Assembly (NCBI GenBank): GCA_012845835.1
Contig: JABAKD010000023.1
Span: 18,648,691-18,712,690 of the forward strand
Length of the DNA: 64,000 nt
Source: Undaria pinnatifida
Lineage: Eukaryota > Sar > Phaeophyceae > Laminariales > Alariaceae
Direction: 5' to 3'
The notes under the pieces are model-generated. The model searched no databases, was not told where the DNA came from, and saw nothing but the letters and a program-made list of their open reading frames with translations. Positions 8,717 to 21,300 of the stretch are shown here, one piece after another (within the stretch, counting starts at the first letter, position 1; each line of letters opens with the position of its first letter). Made by a program: the position numbers and the translations under genes.

Positions 8717-10280
8717 CATACATACACATTGGCCCTCCCAGTGTTCCTTCTTTTACTTGTTTCTTTTTTCCGGGGTAATTTTTCCTTTTCTTTCCCCCTT
8801 GCATGTCCATTTTGGCTCATGCTCGGGGTATGTTTCTATCTCCCGTGCTTTGGCTCCCCCTTTTATTTATTTATTTATTTATTTTGTCTTGGTTTCTTTC
8901 GTTGTTTCTCTCTTTTACAAGGTATTTTGGTTTAATGATAAGAACACAATGGGGGGTGGGGGGGAAACAGGAGGAGTAGAAGGAAAGCCGTCCAAGGGAA
9001 TGGGGGCAGGGGGGGCAACAGGAGGAATAGAAGGGAGACCGCGGTGGACGAAGGCAGGAAGGAGATGGCAGACAGGGTAGCAAGGTACCAGGCCGACTAG
9101 TAGGTACATAGCACTTTTCGTCTTTTTCTGGGGTATTTTTTTCCCCTTTGTTCCCTCCTTGCGTGTCCAGGTTTTTGGCTCGTGTTCGGATTATCTTATT
9201 TTGGTTTTACTTTACTTTATTTTATTTCATTTTATTATGTTTCTTTTCCGAGCTTTGGCTCTCCTTTCCGGTTGGGTTGTTTCTTCGATTTCCCCTTCAT
9301 TTTGTTTGTTTCATTTTTTGTTTTATTTTTATTTGTTTTCTTATTTTGTTTTTGTTTTTTGTTTTTGTTTTTTGTTTTTGTTTTTGTTTTTGTTTATTTC
9401 GTATTTCTCTCTTCCAATGTATTTCTGTTGCTGACGTATGTATGTTGTGCCTGTCGTACCCAGTACTAGGGCATGACATTGCGTTGTCGAATGCATTACG
9501 ATGCATTATCTCTGTGTCGTGGCTTGTGACCACAGAGCTGATCTTTCTAGGGTGAAGAATCAGTACGGACACTGGGTGTGCTGGATGTCGACGAGTAGAA
9601 GAACGGTTTAATGTGAAGAACACACACACACAGATCCTGCAAAAAGACATATAATAATAACGACATGACAGCAGATAGATAGGATCTATTCATAATAGAT
9701 GATCTAGATCATGATCTGTCCGAGGTGTCAAACCTTTGCACCCTGGTTTTTGACAGTTGGAGTCTGAAAATTGGCACGGTTGGTCTTCATGAGAAGATGA
9801 AAAAACTGACGGATGATTTTACATTTTATTTTTTTACCTAATAATGGGGTGCATTTCGCATTGTTTTGGAATTTTTCTCCAACAACTATCAATACAGTAT
9901 GACCCAAACTGACGCACGAAAAAAATCAAAACTCAAGAAAGAGTCCTGTCATGAACAACCCTGCCAATTCAGATTCCAACTCTCAAAGACAGGGTGCAAA
10001 ATTGATTTACGTGAAGAGTAATTATTTCCCTAGGGTTTAAAAAAAACTCAATACATTGTGCTACCACTTTGTTTGGTTGGTAGGCGTTTCTTATAACAGC
10101 CTTGCACGGCTCGCAGAGCAAAACAAATGTATCATGATCATATGTACAAATAAACACCCCGGGGACATATGCGCACTGCTGTACGTAACACAAAATAAAA
10201 CGGGGATAGAAGAAAAGACCCGGAGGGGAGGATAATATTACATCCCCGGAAACAAACGCCTCCCAAAAAAATGGAAACCC
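8717..10280. other. T-rich low-complexity and unassigned DNA
   Basis: 8720-8940 and 9110-9420 are T-rich with TTTTGTTTTTG and TTTATTTA microsatellites; their ORFs are Phe/Leu runs and I treat them as non-coding. 8941-9080 is G-rich with a short imperfect duplication (GGGGG.AACAGGAGGA.TAGAAGG). 9600-10280 has no feature I can support. Confidence 0.6.
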
Positions 10281-11022
10281 AAAACAGGGAAAACAGATCC
10301 CTGGGAGGAAAACGCCCCCTAAAATATTAACCCCCCCCCCCATCGCCCCCCCCCCCCCCCCCCCCTCCCCCCCCTTCCCGGGGATCAAGCAACCCGTCCC
10401 CGGGAGGGCGCCATTCGACGCTCCCCGCTCGCCGAGTTTGCCTTCTATATACAAACAAGACACAAGAATGTGGTATCCCCTCAAATTTCACACTACTCAG
10501 ACGGCAACGGAGGCTACGCAGGTCTAAAACAGGGTGAACAAAAAAATATACCTGGGAGGAAAACGCCCTCAATAATACTGGAGTCCCCCCTTCCCCGCCC
10601 CCCCTTCCCCATCCCGGGGACCCCCCCCCCCTCCCCGTGGATGAAGCAACCCGTCCCCGGGAGGGCGCCTTTCGACGCTCCCCGCTCGCCGAGCTTGGCT
10701 TCAATATACAAACAATACACAAAAATGTGGTATCCCCTCAAATTTCACAACACTCAGACGGCAACGGAGGCTACCCAGGTCTAAAACAGGGAAAACAAAA
10801 AAAAATACCTGGGAGGAAAAAGACCCCCTAACAGATTGGAACCCCCCCTCATCCCGGGGACCCCCCCCCCCTCCCCGGGGATCAAGCAACCCGTCCCCGG
10901 GAGGGCGCCTTTCAACGCTCCCCGCTCGCCGAGTTTGGCTTCTATATACAAATAAGACACAAAAATGTTGTATCCCCTCAAATTTCACAACACTCAGACG
11001 GCAACGGAGGCTACCCATGTCT
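10281..11022. repeat. Three-copy tandem array with poly-C tracts
   Basis: Units at 10281-10525, 10526-10782 and 10783-11022 (240-257 bp), each starting AAAACAGGG and ending GGAGGCTAC.CAGGTCT. Each holds a long C-run that varies in length (longest 10331-10378), then AGCAACCCGTCCCCGGGAGG and CTCCCCGCTCGCCGAG. On the minus strand the units share an open frame, but length change in the homopolymers explains the frame differences and argues against coding. The array ends exactly where the OTU/MULE reading frame stops. Confidence 0.85.
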
Positions 11023-13627
11023 AGTTCGCGACGTCTACGCAACTGGTAGTGTCCCCGCCCTTGGCCTTCTTTTTGGGGCGTCCCTCAAAACCGTCATTAT
11101 GTCTAGTTTCCTTTCGTGTCTTCGAGACGGGAAGCGGAGGGTTGCCCAGTCCCGTCACGCCATCCGCAACGACGGGTGCCATAATGGTTGCGTTAACATC
11201 ACGGCCAAATCTATCAAACAGTTCGTTATATCGCGCATACGAAGCTGGGGTACCGTCGTAATTGTCGGATGCAGCGCTGACCAACTTCGTGACACGCGCA
11301 AACAAGTCCGCGTAGAACCTGCCTCTCGGGATGGATACAGCACCGCCGGCCGGGCCGTCATGAGAATCCTCAAGGTCCATGTCACCATAATCGCCCGTGA
11401 ATCCGTCCGTGTACGTGCCACGTTCATGCCCGTCAAAAGGGCTCAGACCCGCACTGTACAAACTCCACGGCTCAAGAGAAGTCCGCCATCGAGGGTGGAT
11501 AGATTCGCCGAGGAACTCTTCGGCGCGGCCCAACTTAGTAACGAGCGCGGCCAAAGTATGACTGCAATGCAAGCCACACCTCATAAGTCTGAGGCAAGTG
11601 CACAGTTGGAACCCGTCAGGGCCAACCACAACAATGTGCCCAACCGGACGATCCGTGTACTTGTACACGACGTGAACCACACAGTCAATCTTGACGTTAC
11701 GAACAACTTCAACGAAAGACCCCAACGATGTCGTCCCCCACATGGAAATGTCTGGAGCCTTACTTCCCCGAAAGGCTTCCTCTGGCACTTTAGCGCATAC
11801 GTCAAGGTGGTCGCCCGCCTGAGTGGCTAAACGCTCGAGGTAGTCATGGCAACCCTGTCCCTCTGCCAGGACAGAGGTGTCGTATGCGGCACTGGCGAGC
11901 ATTTCGGCCGTCAATTCCTGTGGAGGGCAGTGAACAACGTGCGATTGATGTCCGTCAAACATGGGTACCGTTGAGATGGGGTAAGATACAAAATAAAGCA
12001 ACAGGGTGGGCTGGAATACAAATACACCAACAGGGTGGGCTTGCGTAGGAAAATATAGGATATACCTGGTATACAGCTTTACTGCATGCTGACGAAGATC
12101 CTCATCCTTCGGACGCCCGAGTACTTCTAAGGCTATACGAAGTAGTACCTCACAACCACGGTGTGGACAGGCGCTGCTATCCCAACTCACGTTTCGGGCG
12201 TAAGTGCTGCCTCCAACACTTTCTAGCTGCCTCATGAGAGGCTCTGCGGACTTGAGGACACGATCTTCAACGTGCTGCTTGCCGAGGCTGGCACGCTTGG
12301 AGCTGAGCCTGTTTTGGAGTTGGGCAACAAAGTCCGTGCGGATGATGGGTTATGACGCTGACGGGACGGTACAGGAGGGGGCGCACAATAACGGAAGGTC
12401 ACGACGGCACCCCTGAACCAACCACCACTGAGCTCTATTTGTAAGGATGGCAGACCATAATAGGCACGCAAGTGTTTTCCTTGCCGTGGTATTTATATGT
12501 CAACTTCAGTTGGTACTGATGTTTGGTAGATGCAGATTAGCGCAATGCAATGCTACGCTGGCCAACAATACTCACAGGCGAGACGTAACAGCGAAGTCCT
12601 TTATTCGTCTTTTGAGCTCTTACCTCACCCAAACCAGGGTGGCACGTCGGTGTACAAATCGGCCTTTCTTGAGAACACCGAAGATTCCCTCCACCCTCTG
12701 CGATGCTGTCATGTTCAACGTCAGCGTCGTTGGATGGTAGCAGCGTGACCAGTATTTGCGGCTCCTGCGGTTAACACGTACGGAGGAGGGTTGTAGTTAC
12801 TTGTACTTCACGGTGTAATGCTCGGTGAAACCTGAAACGGCCACCACCTACATCGGCGCAACCTTGAACATTGGAAACGGCGTGGTTCCACCATCCTTCG
12901 ACATGATCGCAGAGAAGTGGTTCAATGACTCGTACTTGAAGCTTGTGTCCCAATCTACTTCGGGGATGTCGGCGAGGGCGGATTCACAGACACCCTTGTC
13001 GCTGTAAGAATACAAAGCGATGGCGATCTCCTCACGAACGGCATCACCCTTGCCATCCGCGCCACGTACACGTAGTTTTAACCGGGAATCCGGCACAAAA
13101 GCACGAGAGTGGCGATTGTCATCAATTTGCAAGCCGTCCCTCCCTGTGCCGTGAGGTGGCTCCTGCCCTTCTCTGTCATATCGCATCCGCGACCTCTTGT
13201 CCGTCGGGACCAAAAACTTGACCGGTATCCTCAACGCGTGAGCCGCCAATAAAGCCGTGAGGTACCCACCCCACACGTGGTCCCCGCAAAATAGTCCGAT
13301 GGATGCCAACAGCATCATCTTGTAGTTGTCGCGGTCGGGACAGTGCTCCCCCTCTGCGTTGAGGAATATGTGTTCCTTATAACAGCGATCCGGGTAGTAT
13401 GTGCCACACTTGTGTAGGATACCACCCTCTCCTACCAATGCATCGACGTTCGCTGTAGCCCATCCCAGCACCACAAGCTTCACCTGGCGCCAGTACTTGG
13501 CAGTGCCCCAGATAGCCATAGAAAATGCACGCCAAAAGCAGTTCCCATCGCCCTTGACGTACATTGCCGCATACACCTCGCACAACTCCGCCGTGAGTAG
13601 CTCTGTCCCGTAGGAGTCGAACTTTTC
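11021..13627 (-). CDS. OTU-protease / MULE-transposase fusion gene (partial, multi-exon)
   Basis: Proposed minus-strand exons are 13627-12851, 12764-12624, about 12319-12191 and 11917-11021 (stop TAG). The first begins after a clear acceptor (pyrimidine tract, CACTAG) and encodes an OTU-type cysteine protease: GDGNCFWRAF holds the catalytic Asp/Cys motif and ESLNHFSAIM the catalytic His. Its donor (AT-GTAGGT) is in phase with the next exon, which reads KYWSRCY...SQRVEGIFGVLKK, the segment that follows the DDE domain in MULE transposases. The last exon has a SWIM zinc finger (CTC...CGLHCSH), a SIHPRWR motif and a C-terminal GRPKKKA tail, as in MULE/FAR1 proteins. The 273-bp intron 11918-12190 (GTGAGT...CCACAG) is phase 0 on both sides. 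The third exon's start is the weakest call: an in-frame TAA at 12350-12352 limits it. No DDE core is visible, so this may be a decayed or co-opted transposase. Upstream exons are likely but not found. Confidence 0.6.
12850..13627 (-). CDS. OTU cysteine protease domain exon
   Basis: About 259 codons, open throughout. The DGNC box lies at about 13531-13553, then the domain core (MMLLASIGLFCGDHVWGG, LRIPVKFLV) and the NHF box at about 12905-12925. OTU enzymes remove ubiquitin or ubiquitin-like modifiers; all three catalytic motifs expected of the fold are present, so activity is plausible. The first intact codon after the acceptor is Glu, so the true start is in an upstream exon. Confidence 0.7.
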
Positions 13628-15223
13628 CTAGTGCAGCAGGAGGGGAGACGGGAACCGATTCAAAAAGCGAGCGCCATGTAACGAGGGAGGGCGGGCACAG
13701 TACGAGTGAGCACGACAGCATAATTGATCCTTCTCTCAAAAAGTACAGTGCCAAAGGCTACGCCAATACGTGGGACACCCATGCTTTCTAAGGGAATGGT
13801 TGGGGTCACACACGCGGGGCACGAATCACTGTTGCTACGGCGACAAGCATGGCGCAAGTACACGTTGTACTGTGCCAAGATGCGACGTGAATCACGGTGT
13901 CCGACTCACAGACGTGAGGAGAAGAGGTGATTCTTGAGTGTGTGGGCGAGGGCGCACAACAAAAAAATCCCTGACCAACACCACGTTTTTTTCACTTTCG
14001 GCCCTTTTCTCGAGGGGTGGGTACTAGGCAACCATCCCCTCCCCAAAAATCCATACTAAATCTTATATCAAAATTCTCCCACACTCATCGCTAGATAAAT
14101 ATAACAAGGGACGGCGGGGTCCCCTCCCCGAAATGCCATACTAACTTCTATATAAAATTGTTTCCACACTAATTCATATATAAACACCAGGCGGGGATAT
14201 CGGGGGCGCCATCCCCTCTTTGAAACCGCAACAACGCAGCGAGACTCTTCCCCCCACTCCCGACGACGCGCACACCACGGCGCGCGAGTACACACAGCCG
14301 ACCTATTCTATGAGCTCTACAGCAGTAGCAGTAGACTTATAGTACAAAGTATGAATAGTTCTTCACGCTCTGGGCAGGCAATTCAAGATTGTCCATTCAA
14401 CGTGCATACGACTACAGTATCCCGGGGCATCCCGAAAAGGTATGTATAATTCTCATGATGAGAGGACAAAAATGGGGAAGAAGTGCATCGTCGGCGTAGC
14501 GCACGAAGGTGCCGTTTTCTTCGCATTTGGTATCGGTTCTTGCATTGACTGGAAGTGATTGATCATGGAAGAAACAACTGCACGGAGCGCGGCAACGAAC
14601 TCCGACTATAACAATGTTGACAGCTATAATAGCTGATTGCACTAGAAATTTAAAATCAAACGCAAAAACCCTTCCCGCTGGCATGACACCCCCAGTATGA
14701 TACAACACAGGTAGTATCGCACTGCTGTGTGTCACACACGGTGATAGTATATAGTGAATTTTGTCTACCAAACAATCATAACCAATCACCACAATCAGTT
14801 GAAAACATACATACACATGCCGCCTTATATTATATGTAGCTGTATCAAACGAAGCACAACAGGAAGAGCTTGGGCAAAAGCTTAATCTTGTCAAAGCGTG
14901 CCAAAAAAGGAGATTTATTTTCAGGAAAAACGGTACGTAGGCGAAAAAATAAAATCGGCCCGCTGGCGGTTGGGTGGGGGGGAGTGTTGGTCAGGCATTT
15001 TTGTTTTTGTGCGCCCCTGGTGTGGGAGGAAATATAAGTTGGGCATCAAACGAACTACTGTATATATAATGCATTGCGGGACATATGGAAGTTATCAGCA
15101 GGGCTTTTATGTATACGCTTCAATTCTTCATCGGAAGTATAGCAGTTGTCGACTCCCCCAGGAATCACTCCCTAGGGAAACAGTTCGATAGCACTGCAGT
15201 AGACACGACGTACGAGTACATAC
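13628..15223. other. Unassigned DNA with an imperfect tandem duplication
   Basis: 14025-14215 holds two diverged copies (about 100 bp) of CATCCCCTCCCC..ATCCATACTAA...ATATAAA...CACACT. The rest shows no domain or convincing splice structure. Upstream exons of the OTU/MULE gene should lie here or beyond if it is complete, but I cannot find them. Confidence 0.45.
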
Positions 15224-15493
15224 CTCGTCCTTCACGTCTGTAGGTGGCGACGCTGGGAGTGTCTCGCCAAGAGGAACGCCGAACACCTTCTCCGGCGTTG
15301 TGTTGTTCTCGCAGTACTCGTCGGCCGCTTCCGCGGGGGACTTGCGGGGGCGTGACATTCCCGCCCTCGCATCTGTCCCGGGTAGCTTGACTCGCACGTT
15401 TTTCGGACTCATCCAGTTCGCGACGAAGCCCTTGAGCTCCTGCAGTTTCTTCCCCGCGACATTATCAGGGATACAGGTGCCACCAACAAGACC
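15224..15493 (-). CDS. Isolated exon of an unrecognised gene
   Basis: 90 codons, phase 0, bounded by an AG acceptor (ATCGAAAG) and a strong donor (GACGAG-GTATGT). Composition is that of normal protein: charged, with KLQELKGFVANWMSP and SRPRKSPAEAADEYCENN. A second possible acceptor (CCGTGCAG) lies 35 bp upstream in the same open frame. It is on the same strand as, and 1.6 kb upstream of, the OTU exon, so it could be an N-terminal exon of that gene. I recognise no domain. Confidence 0.4.
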
Positions 15494-17336
15494 CTTTCGA
15501 TGAGAAGAGGTACCGGTAGTACTGCACGGAACGGGGGCGAGCCGATAGCAGCGTGACAGCAGCGCAGCACGTAGATACGCCGCGGGTAAGACAATACATG
15601 GTATACGAGTAGCCCGCACAAGACAACACAAGAAAACAGGCCAGGGTTTTACCCTCGGAGCCGTCTCAGAAACACTCGTACTACTACTAATACTGCTGTT
15701 GCAGTACAGTACCGCGCGACAGTCAGGTTTTGACCGTTGGCGGTCTCAAATTCAAAACGGGAGGCTATCAATAGAGTAACAACAAGCACTATTAAGGGAG
15801 TAACTCCAGACATTCTCCGTAAAAAATGGAAAGTTTGGTTTATTCAAAAATTGAAACCGTTACATATTTGCCAGAAGAACCAATGAACGGCTTCCTCTTG
15901 GGACAATAGGAACAGATCTCCCACAAACAAACGCAAAATCTTCAGCGTCCTTACAGCCCTCCGCTTTGAGGACCAGCAAGACAGCTGAGGCCTCGGCACC
16001 ACGGCAGCACCGCAGGACATGTACTCGACCACATGACTCAGTGTGTTCGTCACTGAAGTTGCGGGGCTTGTCTCTAGGCTGTGTGTCGAAATCGCCCCTC
16101 GTGCTATTTGTGTGCGAGCCCGACTTCGGCCAGGTAGCGCGATCGGAGCCGAGGGGATTTCACTCGTTTGTGTGCTGGTCGGCCTCCGAGGTTACGTTGG
16201 GTGCCTTTTCCTGTAGCTGATGGGCCACAGATCAACTTGTACTTGCGGGAGTCGCACGAAATTTGGTGTAGGTGGATAATTCGATGCTCGTAGTGAGGGT
16301 CACCTTTTCCTTACTGAAACGAGCGGCGCAACAGCACAAGGAGGCGGGGAGGGCAACGGTACGAGTATTCTCTCGGCCGAACGACGCTCTCGCCACTGCT
16401 GACGTTTAGGGCACAAGTCGGGTTACCTATTTCAGGCAACCTCCGCGGAGTACAGCGCTCGGTAGGCAGATCCGCATGAATGCGAGGTGTTGCCCTACGT
16501 AGGACTCTATCTGACTGTCAAAGGGTCATTTTGTCCTGAATTGTCTGTTTTCCGGGGCACCGCAAATCCGTACACACAACATGAACACGAGCGTTGTCCG
16601 AGAGATCAAAATGCCTGATGTGCGTGGCTTTCAGGCAAACCTACCAACGTCGATGAACTCGAAACTCCCGCAAGCAAAGTTTTCGTTACCATGTACCTGG
16701 TACGAGTTTTTGAGCATTTTGGCGTTTTTTTGCTTGTTGTATTGCTCCTGTGCGCCCGTGAATATGTTAATTTCAGCGATTATTCATCGAGTTTAGGACC
16801 AAAAAATATTGTTTGGGCGATTTACGCGAATCGTAACACAAAAAGAAAGTAAAAAAGGGAAATTATTTATGAGGGCCCTTACTGCTATCAATACTACTGC
16901 TGTATACCAGGTATATACGTACTCGTGCTTCAACAGCATTTCCTACACAGCAGTATCATACTGGTACGCAGTACGCAGTACTGCGCACGCAGTACCGCGC
17001 AGTTTTGTTTGGCGGTTTGACGCTTCGCGGTCTCAAATATTCAAATATCAGTCTCAAATTCGTGTGGTGAGCTAAAGCTTTATTTTTCCCCATCCGCCGG
17101 AGGATAAAAAAAAAAAAAAAAAAAAAAATCAAATATCCGCCTGAGGAAAAAACAGATCCGACACAACAGCAATATAGACCAACAGAAGCATCCTCTGGCC
17201 AAGAATTGCGAGCGACAGTAGTAGAGATATATGCAACGGTACGTATGTCAGTACGTACAAGTAGTCTGTCTACACCGACCGTCTGCACCCACCTCTTCTG
17301 GGAAGCCATGCTTTTCGAGATCGGCTGTCCTGATAT
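15494..17336. other. Unassigned DNA, poly-A tract
   Basis: An A24-type homopolymer at 17106-17129 is bracketed by ATCCGCC-containing sequence. GTACGCAGTAC-type microsatellite lies at 16960-17010. Nothing else can be supported. Confidence 0.5.
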
Positions 17337-17534
17337 TGTTGGGCTGCTTCGCTGCTCGTGCCGAGATAGCTGCTCGAATCTAGCGCTGGAGAGTAGATAA
17401 CGAACAGCTAAAGGCTACTGCGAGCGGCTTTGCCTTCGTGTCGTGCTTAGTCACGCTACATGGCCGGGTCGCTCTCAGTCTCGACACGTGTGAGGGGTGA
17501 GGGGTGAGGGAGGTAAGATCGCGGTCTCGCAGGG
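17337..17534 (+). repeat. Dispersed repeat R1, copy B, left part
   Basis: Matches the reverse complement of 1390-1595. Interrupted by the Gypsy insertion and continued at 29849. The last four bases, AGGG, are duplicated at 29849-29852. Confidence 0.75.
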
Positions 17535-18266
17535 TGTGGTGAGATTGGAAATTTACTAGGAATTAGTATAGAAAAAGGTTCATTTGCGATGAGACTGGAG
17601 ACAGAAGGTTTCAATTTAGAAGAATTGGATGTTTGATTAGGGAAAATGCAATTTCTTCATGAGCAAGAATTCCGGCTATCCTCTTTGTTCAGTTGTATTA
17701 TGACGGAATTTAGTTCATGAGGAATGACAGGTTTTACCGAATTAAGGCAGGAAGAGATTAATTATGAACTGAGAGGAACCAACGGGAAAATGTACACTAA
17801 AACTCAGTAGTTTGGTGACATTTTCATGGGTTATTGCACAGAGAAAATAGGATAATCTCAAAGAGAGGAAAGACAAGTGTCAGTTGGAGACGAAAGTAGC
17901 AAGGCTAGACAGAGCAAGGACAGAGGAGTCACGGGAAGCTTGAGAAGAAGTGAGTCTTTGCTAGTGAAGGTAGTCTATGTAGGCGTTAAGTAACAGTTAT
18001 CTGAGGAGAGCCTGTTTTTCCTACAGGTACTGTTGAAGTACTGCTTTGTGTTGTTGAAAATAGGAAGAGTTATGTAGCAATTTGGAGCAAAATGAGCAAG
18101 GAAAACGAGCCACATCGGATCAGTCTCGTCACTTCCCTGCTCTCAACCATTTCTGCAGAGACACTAATAAATTGATCTTGAGCCACTGTACCGACACCAC
18201 GAACATCAGCAACCAGTTTACACTTCAGCATCAACGAAGGAGTCAGCTAGACTCCATCTCCTTTCA
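17535..18266 (+). repeat. 5' LTR of Gypsy element 1
   Basis: 732 bp, TGTGGTGAGATTGG... to ...CTCCTTTCA. Its first bases resemble the LTR of Gypsy element 2 (TGTGGTGAAATTGG), so the two belong to related families. Confidence 0.93.
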
Positions 18267-18314
18267 GCGGCGTCGTCGAGCAGTTCTGTGTCCTTCTAGG
18301 TTCATCGGGAAAAT

Positions 18315-21300
18315 ATGTCTTCTGCCAACAAAATGGGTAAGCAGAGTTTGGGGAAGGGGAGGGATGCTCATCGGCAGGGGGTAGACCTGTCCGTTAGCGT
18401 TCCTCGGACGAGGTCTCAAAGTAGGGCGGCGCGTGCGCAGGCGCGCGACGCTGTCGGGCGTTCTCAGGGGGTTGACCCTGGTTCATCGGGTGGGAGTACC
18501 CGTGGTAGCCCGACTAAGCCTACAGATAAAACGGTCGCTGGGGTTGAGAGCCGTGAGCTTTATCGTCGACATGAACCGAGTAGCGCATCTGACCAAGAAG
18601 CAACGAGTAGCATGATGATACAAAATGATGTTTCACCGTCTAGTGCTGCCTCGTCGCCTACTCCTTCTCTTGCTCCGTCGGATACTGCTTTGAGTATGAA
18701 CATGTCGTCGCCACGTTATGTACCTCACAGTCATGATGGCAGTGTTGCCTCACGTCGTACCAGTACAGACATGCAACATGGCGGTAGCGGGTCGCCAGCA
18801 ACTACGAGTCAGCAAACTCCTCGTGCACGTACTATTTCGTCTCAAAAAGCGAGCAAAAAACCAACCGGCGTACGTAATTTTTCGGCCCAAAAAGATTCAC
18901 CGCCACGCCCTTCCGCCCGTAGCCTTGCGGACTTTTTGCCGAACAAGTCACGTTCTCGCCACGGGAGTAGCGACGGCAGTACTCAATCGGGCCAAGGTAG
19001 TCAATCCTCGCGTGTTGGGGTACTCTCGTCACACCCCATCCCAACACCCCCACCAATGTCGCTACCACCAAAATATCTCCTGGATTTTCCTGTGCGTTTT
19101 ATGTCGTACCGGGATGTTGCTGCAGTAAAATCGCCCGAAGCCCGCCCGTCCTCCCCGCCTGGCAAGGGAGGGAAGGGAGGAAACGACACCCCGCCTTCCC
19201 CCGTCGTTCCGCCCTCGCCGGAGGGAAAGGGCCCAGCGCCTGGGCCAGTAGCTGCCTCCTCGTCTCCTACTGTGTCTGCGCCAGTTGCCGCGGTAAGAGC
19301 TCTGTCTGAGTTAGGTCGTCCGCCGTCGGAATCAGATGTTGCCGATTTGAGTATGTTGTTTTCACGGTTGGGTTGGTCGCATGAAGATCGCATGCGGGCA
19401 GTTGGTTTCGACCCTAATGCGAGCCTGGTAACCACGGCAGCAGGGCCTGAAGGGGCCATCGTGCCCGTTGTAGTTCATGATGGTCGCACCCAAAGGGTGA
19501 AGGTGGAGCCCGAAGGGGTTGGGGGAGCAGCTGTGGCGCCCCCCGTAGCTGTCACTCGTCGCCGATATGAGACGGACGAAAGGCTAGCTCGCGCCATTCA
19601 GGCGGAATTAAATGCCGCGGACGCGGCCGAACGGGCGGAGCAGGAAGCTGCCGATGAACAATACGCGCGCTCCTTTGGAAGTAACAGCAGCATCGACACC
19701 CCGGTGTATTCAGACTCTGATTCTGATTCGGGATCACCGACAAGAGTAGCAGTTCGTGTTGACTCTGTGTCCTCGGAGGCCTGGCCGCGTCCAGTCGTTA
19801 CCACCACTAATAGGTTTGCCTGTCTGCTTTCCCCTGGTCGTTCCCGCGGACGTTCCTCACGCGCCGCGAAGCAAACTAATTCAGGACTGCAGGAAGAGGC
19901 ATCTAAGTCGCGTGCTAAAGTCGACCATGCTGCTGCTGAGTTTGCAGCGGCCAAGACTAGGCTAGCCCAAGCCTCCCCTGATTTAGCAGCCCTAGAAGCA
20001 ACTCATCGTCGTCTTACCAAGGAGCGTCGGGATTTGGAACGACAGCTGCAGGATATTGCAGTACAACGGGGTAAGGCAAGGAAGGAGGAACGGAAAATTT
20101 CCCAGGTGTTGGCCAAACAGGTCAGAGATCAGGAAGAACAGGAGCGGGAAAACAAGATTGCTTATGACGCAATACATGGCAATACTACTGATCTGTTGCG
20201 CCGGGCTGTAGCTGAAGAGAGACAGCAGAAACAACTTCTAGATCAAGCCGCCGCGACCACCGCTGCCGCCACGGCCGAAACAAATGCTAAAAGGGCGCAG
20301 CGGGAGGCGGCGCGAGTCCCGGCTGTCCGTGCAGCAGATGCGGCGGGCAAGCCGATTTTGCCTACGAGGGAGTGGAAACCCTCACAGCGCCACGTAGAGG
20401 CTCGAGCTGGCTTGGCGCGAGAAATGGCGGCATCCGCGCCTTCTTCTTCTGTTGCTGCGTCTTCGGCGGAGGCGGCAGCGGAAGCTGCAAGTTCGTCGGC
20501 GGCAGCAGCCACTGCTGCTGTGCGGGTGACATCATCGTTGGCCACGACAGCTTCCACTCCAGCTGTCGCTCTGTCTGCCCCTCCTATTGCGTCACTCCCG
20601 CTCAGGCCACTTTCCGTGCCTGGGGAAAACACCACGACACATACAACAAAACCAGCGATAAAACCAGCGGCGGAGGTGGCTAGTGACGACCCGGTGGTGG
20701 CGCGTATGAGGCGCCAGATAGAGCTTTATAAGATGGTGCAAGCATCCTGCCCGGGCATGTCCCATCAGGACATCCAAGGGATGGCTTTGGCGTGCCTCGG
20801 AGAAACTTCTTCAGCGCCACCGGTTGGAGGGGGATCGTCTTCGTCTCCCACCATCTCCATGACGCCGGTAGGGCCAGCTCATCCGCCGCAGTTTTCCCAC
20901 CCTCAGCACAGGACAGATGGCCCGGGAAGAGGCAGCACAAACTTCTCCAGACCAGAGGGTAATCATCAGCCAAGAGGTCCCCGTGACGACAGGTTCCATG
21001 GCCAGCAGTATGGGCAGCATCACCGGGGGGCCAGGGGACAGGGACAGGGATTTAAGAGGTGCGATGAGTTGGGTGGCGTAGCGGGAAGAGTAGTGGGTGG
21101 TGTTGGTGACGAAGAAGGGGGTGATAATGCTATAGCGGAAGGATTCCCTATAGCAGGTGGTGTTTTGGGTGGTGGTCCTAGTATAGGAGAGCCCGTGACT
21201 GCTGTTGCAAGTACAAATTCCGCGGGTAGGGATATCGCTCCAACAGTATCGGTGTTAGCTCCACCAGTTGTTCACAACCAGCCGGATGATTACCTTCCCA

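Noticed and set aside
8651-9555. Several hydrophobic Phe/Leu ORFs resembling membrane proteins
   Set aside because: They come from T-rich microsatellite DNA and overlap in three frames.
10327-11042. Repeated minus-strand ORF (CRLSVVKFEGI) in the tandem array
   Set aside because: Conservation is that of duplicated DNA, and poly-C length changes break the frame between units.
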